A stretch of DNA of 64,000 nt from Phycisphaerales bacterium (GTDB taxonomy: Bacteria; Planctomycetota; UBA1135; UBA2386): assembly GCA_020247305.1 (NCBI GenBank), contig JADCJE010000032.1, positions 1 through 64,000 on the forward strand. Reading direction: 5' to 3'. The notes below the pieces were generated by a model, which was given only the letters and a program-made list of their open reading frames with translations, was not told the origin of the DNA and searched no databases. A program made the position numbers and the translations under genes. Below, one piece after another: positions 23,334 through 33,717 of the stretch (position 1 is the first letter of the stretch; each line of letters begins with the position of its first letter).

Positions 23334-24806
23334 ATGCGGTTGCGGGCGGTGTCCTCGTGGTTGCTCTCGTCCCTCGTCGGCGTCGCCGCGCACATGCCGG
23401 CGCAGGGTCACCTACCCGCGCAGGGTCACCTACCCGCGCCGGGTCACCTACCCGCGCCGGGTCACCTGCCTGCGCCGGGTCACCTACCTGCGCCGGGCAT
23501 CGCGCGTGCGGTCGCCGCCGCCGAAGCGCTCGGCGCGCGCACCGGCGTGGCGGTTTGCGACACCGGCGGTCGATGGCTGTTCCGGCACGCGGCGGGCGAC
23601 GCCTTCGCGCCGGCGAGCAACATGAAGGTGTTGACCGCCGCCGCGGTCGTCAACGGCCTCGGCGCCGACTTCCACTTCACGACGACGTTCGCGCTGCGCG
23701 GCGGTCGCCTCGCCGTGGTCGCCAGCGGCGATCCGAACTGGATCCAGGACTCGCTGCACGACAGCGCGCACGTCTTCGCCGCGGTCGCGCGCGCGCTGGC
23801 GCAGAAGGGCGTCACCGCCATCGCCGGCATCGACCTGGACGCGGGCAACTTCACCGGGCCGGCGCGGCCAGCGACGTGGCCGCAGGACCAGCTGCAGACG
23901 TACTACTGCGCGCCGACCGGTCCCTTCGTGCTCGAACAGGGCACCTTCGCGCTGCGCGTCGAACCGCGCGGCGCCAACGCCGCCGCCAGCGTGATCGCGC
24001 CGTTCGTCGACGTGCCGGTGCGCGGCGCCATCGAACTGGTCGACCGCAGCAAGGGCGCGGTCTACGGCGCCGTCGACCAGGGCGACGGCGTCAAGGTCAG
24101 CGGCCGGTTCCCGCGCCGCGGCAGCGCGGCCACCATCCGCACCGCCGTCGCCGAACCGGCGTGGTGGTACGAGCAGGCGCTGCGCAAGGCGCTGGCCGAC
24201 GCCGGCGTGCGCATCGACGCGACGGCCGCGGTCGCGGACCAGGTCGTGCACGAGCACCGCAGCGACCTGCGCCTCGCCGTGCTGCGCATGCTGGAGGACA
24301 GCTCCAACTTCGACGCCGAACAGTGCCTGCGCGTGCTCGGCAGCAAGGTCCGGGGCGATGGCAGCCTCGCCGGCGGCGTCGCGGCGCTGCACGACGAAGT
24401 GGCCAAGCTCGTCGGTCGCGTGCCGGAGGGCAGCGTGTTCGTCGATGGCTCCGGCTTGTCCAAGCAGAACCGCGTTTCGGCGGGCTTGCTCGCCGCCGCG
24501 CTGGTGCGCAGCAACGCCGCCAGCGCCGGGCCGCTGCTGCGCGCCTGCCTGCCGGTCGCCGGCCAGACCGGCACGCTGCAGGAGCGCTTCCGCGGCACCG
24601 ACCTCATCGGGCGCGTGCGGGCCAAGACCGGCTGGATCCGCGGCGCGTCGGCGCTGTCGGGCATGGTCGAGCGGCGCGACGGCAGCGTCCGGTTCTTCGC
24701 CATCCTGATGAACTACGACCCGAAGAAGGACGGCCTCAACCGCGACCTCAAGCAGTTGCAGGAAGACATCGTCGCGGCGATCGATCGCGCGGACGGCGGC
24801 GCGTGA
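23334..24806 (+). CDS. dacB: D-alanyl-D-alanine carboxypeptidase/endopeptidase (PBP4 type) with hexapeptide repeat
   Basis: A 490-residue class C penicillin-binding protein. The three active-site motifs are SNMK (Ser95-Lys98), SSN (Ser323 and Asn325) and KTG (431-433). The long insert between motifs 1 and 2 (residues 100-320) is typical of PBP4/DacB. It trims or cleaves peptidoglycan cross-links in the periplasm. After the signal peptide, residues 21-55 are six near-identical (L/M)PA(Q/P)GH units, which is unusual for the family and probably a flexible spacer. Its stop overlaps the GTG of the next gene (GTGA). The gene shows that this planctomycete has peptidoglycan metabolism. Confidence 0.92.
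   Translation: MRLRAVSSWLLSSLVGVAAHMPAQGHLPAQGHLPAPGHLPAPGHLPAPGHLPAPGIARAVAAAEALGARTGVAVCDTGGRWLFRHAAGDAFAPASNMKVLTAAAVVNGLGADFHFTTTFALRGGRLAVVASGDPNWIQDSLHDSAHVFAAVARALAQKGVTAIAGIDLDAGNFTGPARPATWPQDQLQTYYCAPTGPFVLEQGTFALRVEPRGANAAASVIAPFVDVPVRGAIELVDRSKGAVYGAVDQGDGVKVSGRFPRRGSAATIRTAVAEPAWWYEQALRKALADAGVRIDATAAVADQVVHEHRSDLRLAVLRMLEDSSNFDAEQCLRVLGSKVRGDGSLAGGVAALHDEVAKLVGRVPEGSVFVDGSGLSKQNRVSAGLLAAALVRSNAASAGPLLRACLPVAGQTGTLQERFRGTDLIGRVRAKTGWIRGASALSGMVERRDGSVRFFAILMNYDPKKDGLNRDLKQLQEDIVAAIDRADGGA
23394..23498 (+). repeat. Six in-frame 18-bp repeats encoding LPAPGH
   Basis: Consecutive 18-bp units such as CTACCCGCGCCGGGTCAC encode MPAQGH, LPAQGH, LPAPGH three times and a final LPAPG. Units differ at only a few bases, so the array is young. 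There are no spacers, and it lies within the reading frame of the carboxypeptidase. Confidence 0.95.
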
Positions 24807-25624
24807 CCGACCTGCGGCCGTTCCTCGACCTCGCGCTGGCGCTCGCCGCCGAGGCGGGGACCGACCTGCTGCGGCGGCGGCCGACGGCGGCCGCGCGCCC
24901 CGAGTCCAAGAGGCAGCGGCGCGAACTGGTCACCGAGGCCGATCGCGCCGCCGAGGCCATCGTGGTCGGCGGCTTGCTGCGCGCGCATCCGGACCACGCC
25001 GTGCTCGCCGAGGAGGGCGTCTTGACCGCGCCCGGCGGCGCGGCGCGCGACGCCGAATGGACGTGGATCGTCGATCCGCTCGACGGCACGACCAACTTCG
25101 TGCACGGCTTGCCGCACTTCGCCGTCGCCGTGGCGCTCGCGCACCGCAACGTGCCGGTCGTCGGGGTCGTGCACGCGCCGGCGCTCCGCGAGACCTTCTA
25201 CGGCGCACGCGGCCTCGGCGCGTGGCGGCGCGACGACTCCGGCGACCGGCCCTTGCGGGTGTCGCCGACGCGCGAGGTCGCCGACGCGCTGCTGGCGACC
25301 GGCTTCAGCTACGTGCGCAACGAGCCGGGCCGCGACGACAACGCCGGCCACGTCGCTGCCGTGCTGCCGCACTGCCGCGACCTGCGGCGACTCGGGTCGG
25401 CCGAACTCGACCTCTGCTACGTCGCTGCGGGCGTCTTCGACGGCTACTGGGAGCTGTACCTCGCGCCTTACGACGTCGCCGCCGGCGCGGTGCTGGTCGC
25501 CGAAGCCGGCGGGCGCGTCAGCGACTGGCAGGACGGCGACGACTGGTTGTTCGGCGACCGCGTGCTGGCGAGCAACGGCCACCTGCACGGCGCCCTGCGG
25601 CGGCTGCTCGGCAGCGGCGGCTGA
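24803..25624 (+). CDS. Inositol-monophosphatase-family phosphatase
   Basis: A 273-residue magnesium-dependent sugar-phosphatase fold. The metal-binding motif WIVDPLDGTTNFVHG is near residues 88-102, an upstream Glu pair (LAEEG) near 70, and the second signature YLAPYDVAAGAVLVAEAGG near 220. The usual W-D-x-A-A-G reads Y-D-V-A-A-G, a minor change. Likely substrates are inositol phosphates or related sugar phosphates such as histidinol phosphate or PAP. The GTG start overlaps the carboxypeptidase stop, so the two are co-translated. Confidence 0.88.
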   Translation: MTDLRPFLDLALALAAEAGTDLLRRRPTAAARPESKRQRRELVTEADRAAEAIVVGGLLRAHPDHAVLAEEGVLTAPGGAARDAEWTWIVDPLDGTTNFVHGLPHFAVAVALAHRNVPVVGVVHAPALRETFYGARGLGAWRRDDSGDRPLRVSPTREVADALLATGFSYVRNEPGRDDNAGHVAAVLPHCRDLRRLGSAELDLCYVAAGVFDGYWELYLAPYDVAAGAVLVAEAGGRVSDWQDGDDWLFGDRVLASNGHLHGALRRLLGSGG

Positions 25625-25651
25625 TTCCCGCGCTGCCGGCGGCCAGCGACC

Positions 25652-25993
25652 TCACAGCGGCGCGCGCCGGGGGGCGCCGTCGACCATGCGCACGACGTGC
25701 GCGCCGCGGGCGAGCGGCGAGCGCTTGAGCAGCGGCAGCAGCACGGCGAGCATGCGGTCGGGATCGGGCCCGCAGAAGAACAGCGAGCACTCGCCGCCGC
25801 CCAACTCGTCGCCGTCGTACTCGCCAACGCCGGCGTCGCGCACGGCCGCGTCGAGGTCGTCGGTGAAAGCCTCCAGGTCGGCCCGTTCCTGGTTCGTGCC
25901 CATCTGGCGGTTGCTCAGCTTGAGCACGATGAGCAGGTCCTGCTCGGGGGCGTCGTCGTCCGCGTCGTCGGGATCGTCACCGGCGTTGGCCAT
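25652..25993 (-). CDS. Small acidic cytoplasmic protein, unknown
   Basis: A 113-residue protein with no signal peptide. It opens with an Asp/Glu-rich tail (residues 5-18), followed by a strand-helix-strand arrangement: DLLIVLKLSNRQMGT, a helix around EAFTDDLDAAVRDA, then GGGECSLFFCGPDPDRMLAVLLPLLKRSP and GAHVVRMVDG. The GGGExxLFFxGPD pattern and an alpha/beta ferredoxin-like layout look like a genuine conserved family, which I cannot name. A TAGCGT element precedes its ATG by six bases. It converges on the phosphatase gene with a 27-base gap. Confidence 0.7.
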   Translation of the reverse strand: MANAGDDPDDADDDAPEQDLLIVLKLSNRQMGTNQERADLEAFTDDLDAAVRDAGVGEYDGDELGGGECSLFFCGPDPDRMLAVLLPLLKRSPLARGAHVVRMVDGAPRRAPL

Positions 25994-25999
25994 GCACAG

Positions 26000-26005
26000 A
26001 CGCTA
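26000..26005 (-). promoter_or_regulatory. TAGCGT -10-like element before the small acidic protein gene
   Basis: Minus-strand TAGCGT, six bases, then ATG at 25993; no Shine-Dalgarno sequence. It supports the chosen start. Confidence 0.42.
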
Positions 26006-26099
26006 CGAGCCGCCGCCGCGGAAGGCCACGCCGCACGGCACGCCGCTGCTCCCGGCGCGCCGACCCGCGCTGGCCGCTGGTCGCCGGCGGACCCGCAGC

Positions 26100-26105
26100 T
26101 ATGCT
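26100..26105 (+). promoter_or_regulatory. TATGCT -10-like element before the uvrA operon
   Basis: TATGCT lies 14 bases before the GTG at 26120, which would give a message with a leader of about seven bases. Same hexamer class as the leaderless starts elsewhere in the window. Confidence 0.4.
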
Positions 26106-26119
26106 GCGGGGTTCGTCCC

Positions 26120-29100
26120 GTGGCACGAAACTCGGAATCGACCCCAAAGAGCGCCGCCAAGACCGCCGCAACGACCGCGCCGAAGGCCGGATACGTGGTG
26201 GTGCGCGGCGCTCGCGAACACAACCTGAAGGGCGTCGACCTGGAGTTCCCGCGCGACAGCCTGATCACGATCACGGGCGTGTCGGGGTCGGGCAAGTCGA
26301 GCCTCGCGCACCACACGATCTACCAGGAGGGCCAGCGGCGATTCCTGGAGAGCCTGAGTTCGTACGCGCGGCAGTTCCTCGGCCGCATGGAGAAGCCGAA
26401 GGTGGACCTCGTCGAGGGCCTGTCGCCGACGGTGTCGATCGACCAGAAGTCGACGAGCCACAGCGCGCGCTCGACCGTCGGCACCTTGACCGAGGTCAAC
26501 GACTTCCTGCGCCTGCTGTGGTCGCGCCTGGGCGAGCCGAGCTGTCCGACGTGCGGCGCTGCCATCGAGTCGTGGGCCCCCGACCGCATCGTCGACGCCA
26601 TCGTGACCGACCACGCCGGCACGGCGGCGATGGTGCTGGCGCCGGTCGTGCGCGAGCGCAAGGGCGAGTACCGCAAGGAACTCGCCGAGTGGGCGCAGAG
26701 CGGCTTCGTGCGCGCCCGCATCGACGGCGTGGTGCGCCGCCTCGACGAGCCGATCGCGCTGGCGCGCTACGCCTACCACACGATCGAGCTCGTCGTCGAC
26801 CGCCTGACGATCGCCGCCGATGCGCGTTCGCGCCTGGGCGAAGCCGTCGAGCAGGCGGTCCAGCTCGGCGGCGGCTTGTGCGCGATCGCGTGGGGCGACG
26901 ACGGCTACCGGTTGTTCTCGACGCAGCGCAGTTGCCCGGCGGGCCACGGTTCGCTGCCCGAGCTGGAGCCGCGCCTGTTCTCGTTCAACAGCCCGATCGG
27001 CGCCTGCGCGACGTGCGACGGCATCGGCCTCGCGCACGGCTTCGCGCCGGAGCTGCTGGTGGCCGACGCCACCAAGTCGGTGCGCGACGGCGCGCTGCAC
27101 GTCTTCACCGATGACGGCCGGCTGGTCTACGGCCGGCTGACGATCGACCACCTCGCCGCGGTCGGCGAGGCGTTCGGCTTCGACGTCGACACGCCGTGGC
27201 AGGACCTGCCGGCGAAGGCCCGCAAGGTCGTGATGCACGGCTCGGGCAAGCAGACGTTCGAGTTCCGCTGGAAGCGCCAGGGCGCGATGTCGACGACGAC
27301 CGGGAGCGACCGCATCGCCTTCCCCGGCCTGATCGGGCACCTCGAACGCGTCTACCGGCCGTCGCGCGCCCGCCACCTCGACCGCTTCCGCGCGGCGTCG
27401 CCGTGCAGCGACTGCGGCGGCGCGCGCCTGGGGCCGTCGGCGCGGGCGGTGCGCTTCCAGGGCCGCACGCTGCCCGAGGTGCTCGACCTCGCCGTCGCCG
27501 ACGCGCTCGGCTGGTGCCGTTCGCTGCAGCTCGCCGGCAACGCCGCGCGCATCGGCCGCGACATCGTGCAGGAGATCGAGCGCCGGCTCGTGTTCCTGGT
27601 CGACGTCGGCCTCGGCTACCTGACGCTGAGCCGCCGCGCGCCGACGCTCTCGGGCGGCGAGTCGCAGCGCATCCGCCTCGCGGCCCAGGTCGGCGCCGGC
27701 CTGCGCGGCATCCTCTACGTGCTCGACGAGCCGAGCATCGGCCTGCACGCGCGCGACCAGGAACGCCTGCTGCGCACGCTCGAAGCGCTGCGCGACCGCG
27801 GCAACACCGTGCTGGTGGTGGAGCACGACGAGGAGACGATGCGCCGCAGCGACTTCCTCGTCGACGTCGGTCCGCTGGCCGGCGTGCACGGCGGCGAGGT
27901 GACCGCCGCCGGCACGCCCGAGCAGGTGGCGGCGACGCCGGCTTCGCTCACGGGCCGGTACCTGCGCGGCGAACTGACCGTGCCGATGCCGGCGCGACGG
28001 CGCGACGCGCCGAAGGGCGCGCTGTGCATCGTCGGCGCGCGCCACCACAACCTGCAGGGCGTCGACGTCACCATCCCGCTCGGCCGCCTCGTCGCCATCA
28101 CCGGCGTGTCCGGCTCGGGCAAGTCGACGCTGGTGCACCACGTGCTGGTCCCGGCGCTGCAGCGCGACCTGAACGGCGCGAGCGGCGCGGTCTCGCACTG
28201 CCAGCGCGTCGAAGGCATTGGCCAGCTCGACAAGGTGGTGGAGATCGACCAGGCGCCGATCGGGCGCACGCCGCGCAGCAACCCGGCGACGTACACCGAC
28301 GTTTGGTCGCACGTGCGCGACCTGTTCGCGCAGCTGCCCGAGAGCAAGCTGCGCGAGTACGACAAGGGCCGCTTCTCGTTCAACGTGCCCGGCGGCCGCT
28401 GCGAGGCGTGCGAGGGCGCTGGCGTCACCACGCTGGAGATGAACTTCCTCGCCCCCGTCGAAGTGGTGTGTGAAGAGTGCGGCGGCGCGCGCTTCCACGC
28501 CGAGACGCTCGCCGTGCGCTGGCAGGGCAAGAGCGTGCACGACGTGCTGGCGATGACGGTCGACGAGGCGGCAGCGTTCTTCGCCGACCTGCCGAAGGTC
28601 GCCCGCGGCCTCGTCGCGCTGCAGGACGTCGGCCTCGGCTACCTGCGCTTGGGGCAACCGTCGACGACGCTGAGCGGCGGCGAGGCGCAGCGCGTCAAGC
28701 TCGCGACCGAACTGCAGCGGCCGGCGACGGGCAAGACGTTCTACGTCCTCGACGAACCGACCACGGGCCTGCACTTCCACGACGTCGCGCGCCTGCTGAC
28801 GGCGCTGCAGCGCCTCGTCGACGCCGGCAACTCGGTGCTGGTCATCGAGCACAACCTGGACGTCGTGCGCGCCGCCGACTGGCTGATCGAACTCGGCCCC
28901 GAGGGCGGCGGGGGCGGCGGCCGCATCGTCGCCGCCGGCACGCCCGAGCAGCTCGCCGACGACCCGGCGGCGCCGACCGGCGCGGCGCTGCGGGCGCTCG
29001 GGCTCGGCCGCAAGCGCGGCAAGTCTGCCGCCACGAAGGCGCCGGCCAAGGCCGCGCCGCCGCGGCCGGTGACCGTGGCGCCGACCAGCATCGCGGTCCG

Positions 29101-32014
29101 CGGCGCGCGTACGCACAACCTGCAGGCGGTGGACGTCGACGTGCCGCTCGGCGCGTTCACGGTGGTCACCGGGCCGTCGGGTTCGGGCAAGTCGAGCCTC
29201 GCGTTCGACACGATCTTCCAGGAAGGCCAGCGCCGCTTCCTGGAGAGCATGTCGACGTACGCGCGCCGTTTCCTCGGCCGCATGGACCGCGCGCCGTGCG
29301 ACCGCATCGACGGCCTCGGCCCGGCGATCGCGATCGACCAGCAGCGCACCGGCCGCAGCCCGCGGTCGACGGTCGCCACCACGACCGAGATCCACGACTA
29401 TCTGCGCCTGCTGTTCGCGCGCGTCGGCCGGCCGCACTGCCCGACGCACGGCCAGGAGCTCGCGGCGTGGTCGCCGAGCAAGGCCGCGGCGCGCTGCGTC
29501 GGCGAGTGGTCCGGCCGCCGGGCCTACGTGCTGGCGCCGATCCACGTGCCGAACGACGCCGCGCCGGGGTGGCTCGACGCGCTGGTGGGCGAGTGGCGGA
29601 CGGCCGGGCGCGTTCGGGCGCTCGTCGACGGCGTCGAACGCCGTATCGGCGAAGCGTGGCCGACGCCATCGCCGCGTGAGCTGTTCCTGGTGCTCGACCG
29701 CGTGTCGTTGAGCGACCGCGCGCGGCTCGCCGACGCGATCGAACAGGCGCAGGCGGCCGCCGCCGCGCACGGCGGGGCGGCCGCGGCGGTCGTGCAACTC
29801 GTCGATGGCGCCGACGCCGGCGCGCGGCATTGGTTCCGCGCCAGCGCCGGCTGCCATCTGTGCGGCTACGAGGCGCCAGCCGAGATCCAGCCGCGTTGGT
29901 TCTCGTTCAATCACCACAGCGGCGCGTGCCCATCGTGCCTGGGGCTGGGTCAGGTCAGCCGCTGCGCCGAAGACCTGCTGGTCAACCACCCGGAGAAGCC
30001 GGCGTTCCGCGGCGCCATCCAGCACCCGGGCGCGGCGTTCACGTTCCTCACCAGCCGCGACGGCTACTTCGCCGAGGTCGCGCAGGTGCTGGCCGAACGC
30101 AACGGCTTCGACCTGGAGCGGCCGTGGCGCGAGCTGCCGCCGGCGGCGCGGCAGCTGCTGCTGCGCGGGGCCGGCGGCGATCGTTTCGAGGTCGTGTTCC
30201 ACAAACGCGACGCCGGCAGCCAACGCGAATGGCGCATGCAGGTGGCGTGGAAAGGCCTCGCCCGCCAGGTCGAGGAGTGGCACCTCGGCAAGGACGGCGA
30301 CGCCGCCGGCGACACGCGCTTCGCCGCGGTGATGGAGCGGCAGGCCTGTCCCGAGTGCGCGGGCGAGCGCCTGCTGCCGGGGCCGCGCGCCGTGCGCGTC
30401 GGCGGCGTGCGTCTGCCGGAACTGCTCGCCGACACGGTCGACGCCGCGGCGACGCGCCTCGCCGCGCTGCGGTTGTCGGCGACCGAGCAGCGCATCGCGC
30501 ACGACGTGCTCAAGGAGATCCGCAATCGGCTGACCTTCCTGCGCGACACCGGCCTCGGCTACCTGACGCTCGACCGCTCGGCGGCGACGTTGAGCGGCGG
30601 CGAAGCGCAGCGCATCCGCCTCGCCACCCAGCTCGGCAACCGGCTCGTCGGCGTGCTGTACGTGCTCGACGAGCCGACGGTCGGCTTGCACCCGCGCGAC
30701 ACCGAGCGCTTGCTGCGCACGCTGATCGGCCTGCGCGACCTCGGCAACACGGTGCTCTCCGTCGAGCACGACGAGGTCATGGTCCGCGCCGCCGACCACG
30801 TCGTCGACATGGGGCCGGGCGCTGGCGTGCGCGGCGGGCGCGTCGTCGCCAGCGGCGCGCCCGCGGCGATCGCGGCCGCCGACAGCGCCACGGGCCGCTG
30901 GCTGCGCGGTGAGCTCGCCATACCGATCCGGGCCGAGCGGCGGCAGCCGGCCGGCCACGCGCGCCTGCGCGGCGTCGCGGTGCACAACCTGCAGCACGTC
31001 GACGTCGACGTGCCGCTCGGCGTGTTCACCGCGGTGACCGGCGTGTCCGGTTCCGGCAAGTCGTCGCTGGTGATGGACGCGCTCGTGCCGGCGCTGCGCG
31101 ACGGCGGCGCGAAACTGGCCTGGATGGCCGGGCCGCCGCGACCGCACGCCCTCGTCGTCGTCGACCAGGGCGCGATCGGCAGTTCGCCAGCGAGCAATCC
31201 GGCGACCTACGTCGGAGCCTTCACCGCCATCCGCGAGTTGTTCGCGCAGACCCCGCTGGCCAAGCAGAAGGGCTTCGGCCCCGGCCGTTTCTCGTTCCAC
31301 GTCAGCGACGGCCGCTGCGCCAACTGCGAAGGCAAGGGCCAGCTGCAGGTCGAGATGCACTTCCTCGCCGACGTGTGGGTGACGTGCGAGGTCTGCCGCG
31401 GCCGCCGCTACAACAGCGAGACGCTGGCCGTGCAGTACCGCGGCAAGGACATCGCCCAGGTGCTGGCGATGGACGTCGACGAGGCGCTGGCGTTCTTCGG
31501 CAACCACCGGCAGATCAGCCGGCCGCTGCAGTTGCTGGCCGACGTGGGCCTCGGCTACCTGCGCCTCGGCCAGCCGGCGAACACGTTCTCGGGCGGCGAA
31601 GCACAGCGCATCAAGCTGGTCGCGGAGCTGGCGCGGCGGCCGCGCGAGCACACGTTCTACGTGCTCGACGAGCCGACCACCGGCCTGCACGCCGACGACG
31701 TGCGCAAGCTGCTGGCCGTGCTGGAGCGACTGGTCGAACGCGGCGACTCGGTGGTGGTGATCGAACACCAGCTCGACGTCATCGCCGCTGCCGACCACGT
31801 CATCGAACTGGGCCCGGAGGCTGGCGCCGGCGGCGGCCGCATCGTCGCCGCTGGACCGCCGGAGCAGATCGCCGCCACCGCCGCGAGCCACACGGGACGG
31901 TTCCTCGCCGAGCGCCTGGCGATGCGGGCCGGGGTCGCCGTTCGCGCCGAGGCGCGCGCGGGGAAGCCGGCGCGGCCGAAGACGCGGCGCAGCAAAGGGG
32001 CGGGCGAGGCATGA
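26120..32014 (+). CDS. uvrA: Tandem double-length UvrA (two fused UvrA copies)
   Basis: A 1,964-residue protein, about twice the usual 940-960, made of two complete UvrA copies joined by a lysine/alanine/proline linker near 29010-29095. All four ATPase sites are intact: Walker A lysines at residues 59, 668, 1024 and 1647, and signature motifs [27 protein letters not shown] and FSGGEAQRI. The inner zinc modules (CEACEGAG ... CEECGGARF and CANCEGKG ... CEVCRGRRY) are complete. The first zinc module of copy 1 reads CPAGH where a CxxC is expected, while copy 2 keeps CHLCG. UvrA finds bulky DNA damage for UvrB/UvrC; a fusion would mimic the natural dimer. Start GTG 26120 is inferred; its stop overlaps the helicase ATG (ATGA). 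Confidence 0.93.
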   Translation: MARNSESTPKSAAKTAATTAPKAGYVVVRGAREHNLKGVDLEFPRDSLITITGVSGSGKSSLAHHTIYQEGQRRFLESLSSYARQFLGRMEKPKVDLVEGLSPTVSIDQKSTSHSARSTVGTLTEVNDFLRLLWSRLGEPSCPTCGAAIESWAPDRIVDAIVTDHAGTAAMVLAPVVRERKGEYRKELAEWAQSGFVRARIDGVVRRLDEPIALARYAYHTIELVVDRLTIAADARSRLGEAVEQAVQLGGGLCAIAWGDDGYRLFSTQRSCPAGHGSLPELEPRLFSFNSPIGACATCDGIGLAHGFAPELLVADATKSVRDGALHVFTDDGRLVYGRLTIDHLAAVGEAFGFDVDTPWQDLPAKARKVVMHGSGKQTFEFRWKRQGAMSTTTGSDRIAFPGLIGHLERVYRPSRARHLDRFRAASPCSDCGGARLGPSARAVRFQGRTLPEVLDLAVADALGWCRSLQLAGNAARIGRDIVQEIERRLVFLVDVGLGYLTLSRRAPTLSGGESQRIRLAAQVGAGLRGILYVLDEPSIGLHARDQERLLRTLEALRDRGNTVLVVEHDEETMRRSDFLVDVGPLAGVHGGEVTAAGTPEQVAATPASLTGRYLRGELTVPMPARRRDAPKGALCIVGARHHNLQGVDVTIPLGRLVAITGVSGSGKSTLVHHVLVPALQRDLNGASGAVSHCQRVEGIGQLDKVVEIDQAPIGRTPRSNPATYTDVWSHVRDLFAQLPESKLREYDKGRFSFNVPGGRCEACEGAGVTTLEMNFLAPVEVVCEECGGARFHAETLAVRWQGKSVHDVLAMTVDEAAAFFADLPKVARGLVALQDVGLGYLRLGQPSTTLSGGEAQRVKLATELQRPATGKTFYVLDEPTTGLHFHDVARLLTALQRLVDAGNSVLVIEHNLDVVRAADWLIELGPEGGGGGGRIVAAGTPEQLADDPAAPTGAALRALGLGRKRGKSAATKAPAKAAPPRPVTVAPTSIAVRGARTHNLQAVDVDVPLGAFTVVTGPSGSGKSSLAFDTIFQEGQRRFLESMSTYARRFLGRMDRAPCDRIDGLGPAIAIDQQRTGRSPRSTVATTTEIHDYLRLLFARVGRPHCPTHGQELAAWSPSKAAARCVGEWSGRRAYVLAPIHVPNDAAPGWLDALVGEWRTAGRVRALVDGVERRIGEAWPTPSPRELFLVLDRVSLSDRARLADAIEQAQAAAAAHGGAAAAVVQLVDGADAGARHWFRASAGCHLCGYEAPAEIQPRWFSFNHHSGACPSCLGLGQVSRCAEDLLVNHPEKPAFRGAIQHPGAAFTFLTSRDGYFAEVAQVLAERNGFDLERPWRELPPAARQLLLRGAGGDRFEVVFHKRDAGSQREWRMQVAWKGLARQVEEWHLGKDGDAAGDTRFAAVMERQACPECAGERLLPGPRAVRVGGVRLPELLADTVDAAATRLAALRLSATEQRIAHDVLKEIRNRLTFLRDTGLGYLTLDRSAATLSGGEAQRIRLATQLGNRLVGVLYVLDEPTVGLHPRDTERLLRTLIGLRDLGNTVLSVEHDEVMVRAADHVVDMGPGAGVRGGRVVASGAPAAIAAADSATGRWLRGELAIPIRAERRQPAGHARLRGVAVHNLQHVDVDVPLGVFTAVTGVSGSGKSSLVMDALVPALRDGGAKLAWMAGPPRPHALVVVDQGAIGSSPASNPATYVGAFTAIRELFAQTPLAKQKGFGPGRFSFHVSDGRCANCEGKGQLQVEMHFLADVWVTCEVCRGRRYNSETLAVQYRGKDIAQVLAMDVDEALAFFGNHRQISRPLQLLADVGLGYLRLGQPANTFSGGEAQRIKLVAELARRPREHTFYVLDEPTTGLHADDVRKLLAVLERLVERGDSVVVIEHQLDVIAAADHVIELGPEAGAGGGRIVAAGPPEQIAATAASHTGRFLAERLAMRAGVAVRAEARAGKPARPKTRRSKGAGEA

Positions 32015-33717
32015 ACGAACCGCCGCTGATCGTCCAGGCCGACCGCACGGTGCTGCTGGAGACGACGCACCCGGAGTACGAGGCGACGCGCGACCGGTTG
32101 GCGCGCTTCGCGGAGCTGGAGAAGTCGCCCGAGTACGTGCACTTCTACAAGATCACGCCAGTCAGCTGCTGGAACGCCGCCGCGCTCGGTGAACGGGCCG
32201 ACGAGGTCTGCGATTGGCTCGTGCGCGCGTCGCGTTTCCCGGTGGCGCCGCCGGTGCTGGCGCAGATCCGCGAGTGGTTTCGCCGCTACGGCCTGCTGCG
32301 GCTCGCGCCCGGCCGCGGCGGCCGGCTGTTGCTGCAGTGCGACGACGCGGCGACGCTCGCAACGCTGCTGGAGCAGCCGACGTTCGCCGCGCTGGTCGAA
32401 TCGGACGACGGCGCCTCGGTCGCGGTGGCTGCGGCCAACCGCGGCCTCGTCAAGCAGACGCTCGTGCGACTCGGCTACCCGGTCGACGATCGAGCCGGCT
32501 ACCGCGACGGCGAACGGCTCGCGTTCGGCCTGCGGCAGGCGGACGCGGGCGCTCCCGGGTTCCGGCTGCGCGACTACCAGGCGGCGGCCGCGGCCGCGTT
32601 CCACGCCGGCGGCAGCGACCGCGGCGGGTGCGGCGTCGTCGTGCTGCCGTGCGGCGCAGGCAAGACCGTGGTCGGCATCGCCGCGATGCAGCTGCTGCAG
32701 ACGAACACGCTGGTGCTGACCACCAACACGGTCGCGGTCCGGCAGTGGATCCGCGAGATCCTGGCGCGCACCACGCTCGGACCCGACGAAGTCGGCGAGT
32801 ACACCGGCGAGCAGAAGCTCGTGCGGCCGGTGACGGTCGCGACCTACCAGATCCTGACGCATCGCAAGGGCAAGCTCGACGGTTTCACGCACATGGACCT
32901 GTTCGATCGCGGTGGCTTCGGCCTCGTCGTCTACGACGAGGTGCACCTGCTGCCCGCGCCGGTGTTCCGCGCCACCGCCGGCATCCAGGCGCGCCGACGC
33001 CTCGGCCTGACGGCGACGCTGGTGCGCGAGGACGGCCGCGCTGACGAGGTGTTCTCGCTGATCGGACCCAAGCGCTACGAGGTGCCGTGGAAGCTGCTGG
33101 AGCGCCAGGGTTTCCTGGCGGTGGCGCGCTGCTTCGAGGTCCGCGTGCCGCTGCCGGCGGGGCCGGCCGAGGCGTACGCGGCGGCCGGCGCGCGCACGCA
33201 GATCCGCATCGCGGCCGACAACCCCGGCAAGCTCGATCTCGTCGGTGCGCTGCTGCGGCGCCACGCCGGCGATCGCGTGCTGGTGATCGGGCAGTACCTG
33301 GAGCAGTTGCAGCAACTCGCGGAGCGCCACGGCCTGCCGCTGATGACGGGGCAGACGCCGCAGGCCGAACGCGACCGCTTGTACGCGGCCTTCCGGGCCG
33401 GCGAGGTGCCGCGCCTCGTCGTCAGCAAGATCGGCAACTTCGCCGTCGACCTCCCGGACGCCAACGTCGCCATCGAGGTCAGCGGCACGTTCGGCAGCCG
33501 CCAGGAGGAGGCGCAGCGGCTGGGCCGCATCCTGCGGCCGAAGGCGGACGGCCGGCCGGCGAGCTTCTACTCGCTGGTGAGCGCCGACACGCGCGAGCAG
33601 GAGTTCGCCCGCAAGCGCCAGCTCTTCCTCACCGAGCAGGGGTACGCCTACGAGATCCTGCAGGCCGACGACCTGCTCGCCGACGCCGCCGACGGACGCG
33701 AGGAGCGGCGCGCATGA
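32011..33717 (+). CDS. XPB-like superfamily 2 DNA helicase
   Basis: A 568-residue helicase. An N-terminal damage-recognition-like region (residues 1-180, beginning [24 protein letters not shown]) precedes the motor: Walker A PCGAGKT (Lys218), DEVH box at 309-312, motif [15 protein letters not shown], and C-terminal motifs [19 protein letters not shown]. This is the bacterial XPB architecture, 3'-5' duplex unwinding linked to nucleotide-excision repair. It overlaps the UvrA stop by ATGA and the next gene by ATGA, forming a three-gene repair operon. Confidence 0.92.
   Translation: MNEPPLIVQADRTVLLETTHPEYEATRDRLARFAELEKSPEYVHFYKITPVSCWNAAALGERADEVCDWLVRASRFPVAPPVLAQIREWFRRYGLLRLAPGRGGRLLLQCDDAATLATLLEQPTFAALVESDDGASVAVAAANRGLVKQTLVRLGYPVDDRAGYRDGERLAFGLRQADAGAPGFRLRDYQAAAAAAFHAGGSDRGGCGVVVLPCGAGKTVVGIAAMQLLQTNTLVLTTNTVAVRQWIREILARTTLGPDEVGEYTGEQKLVRPVTVATYQILTHRKGKLDGFTHMDLFDRGGFGLVVYDEVHLLPAPVFRATAGIQARRRLGLTATLVREDGRADEVFSLIGPKRYEVPWKLLERQGFLAVARCFEVRVPLPAGPAEAYAAAGARTQIRIAADNPGKLDLVGALLRRHAGDRVLVIGQYLEQLQQLAERHGLPLMTGQTPQAERDRLYAAFRAGEVPRLVVSKIGNFAVDLPDANVAIEVSGTFGSRQEEAQRLGRILRPKADGRPASFYSLVSADTREQEFARKRQLFLTEQGYAYEILQADDLLADAADGREERRA

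Noticed and set aside
23394-23498. Possible CRISPR-like array
   Set aside because: 18-bp units adjoin without spacers, stay in frame and encode part of the carboxypeptidase.
26099-31891. A 1,930-codon open frame antisense to uvrA
   Set aside because: Mirror of a G/C-rich third-position gene; the translation is low-complexity Arg/Ala/Asp/Val with no domain, while the sense frame has complete UvrA motifs.
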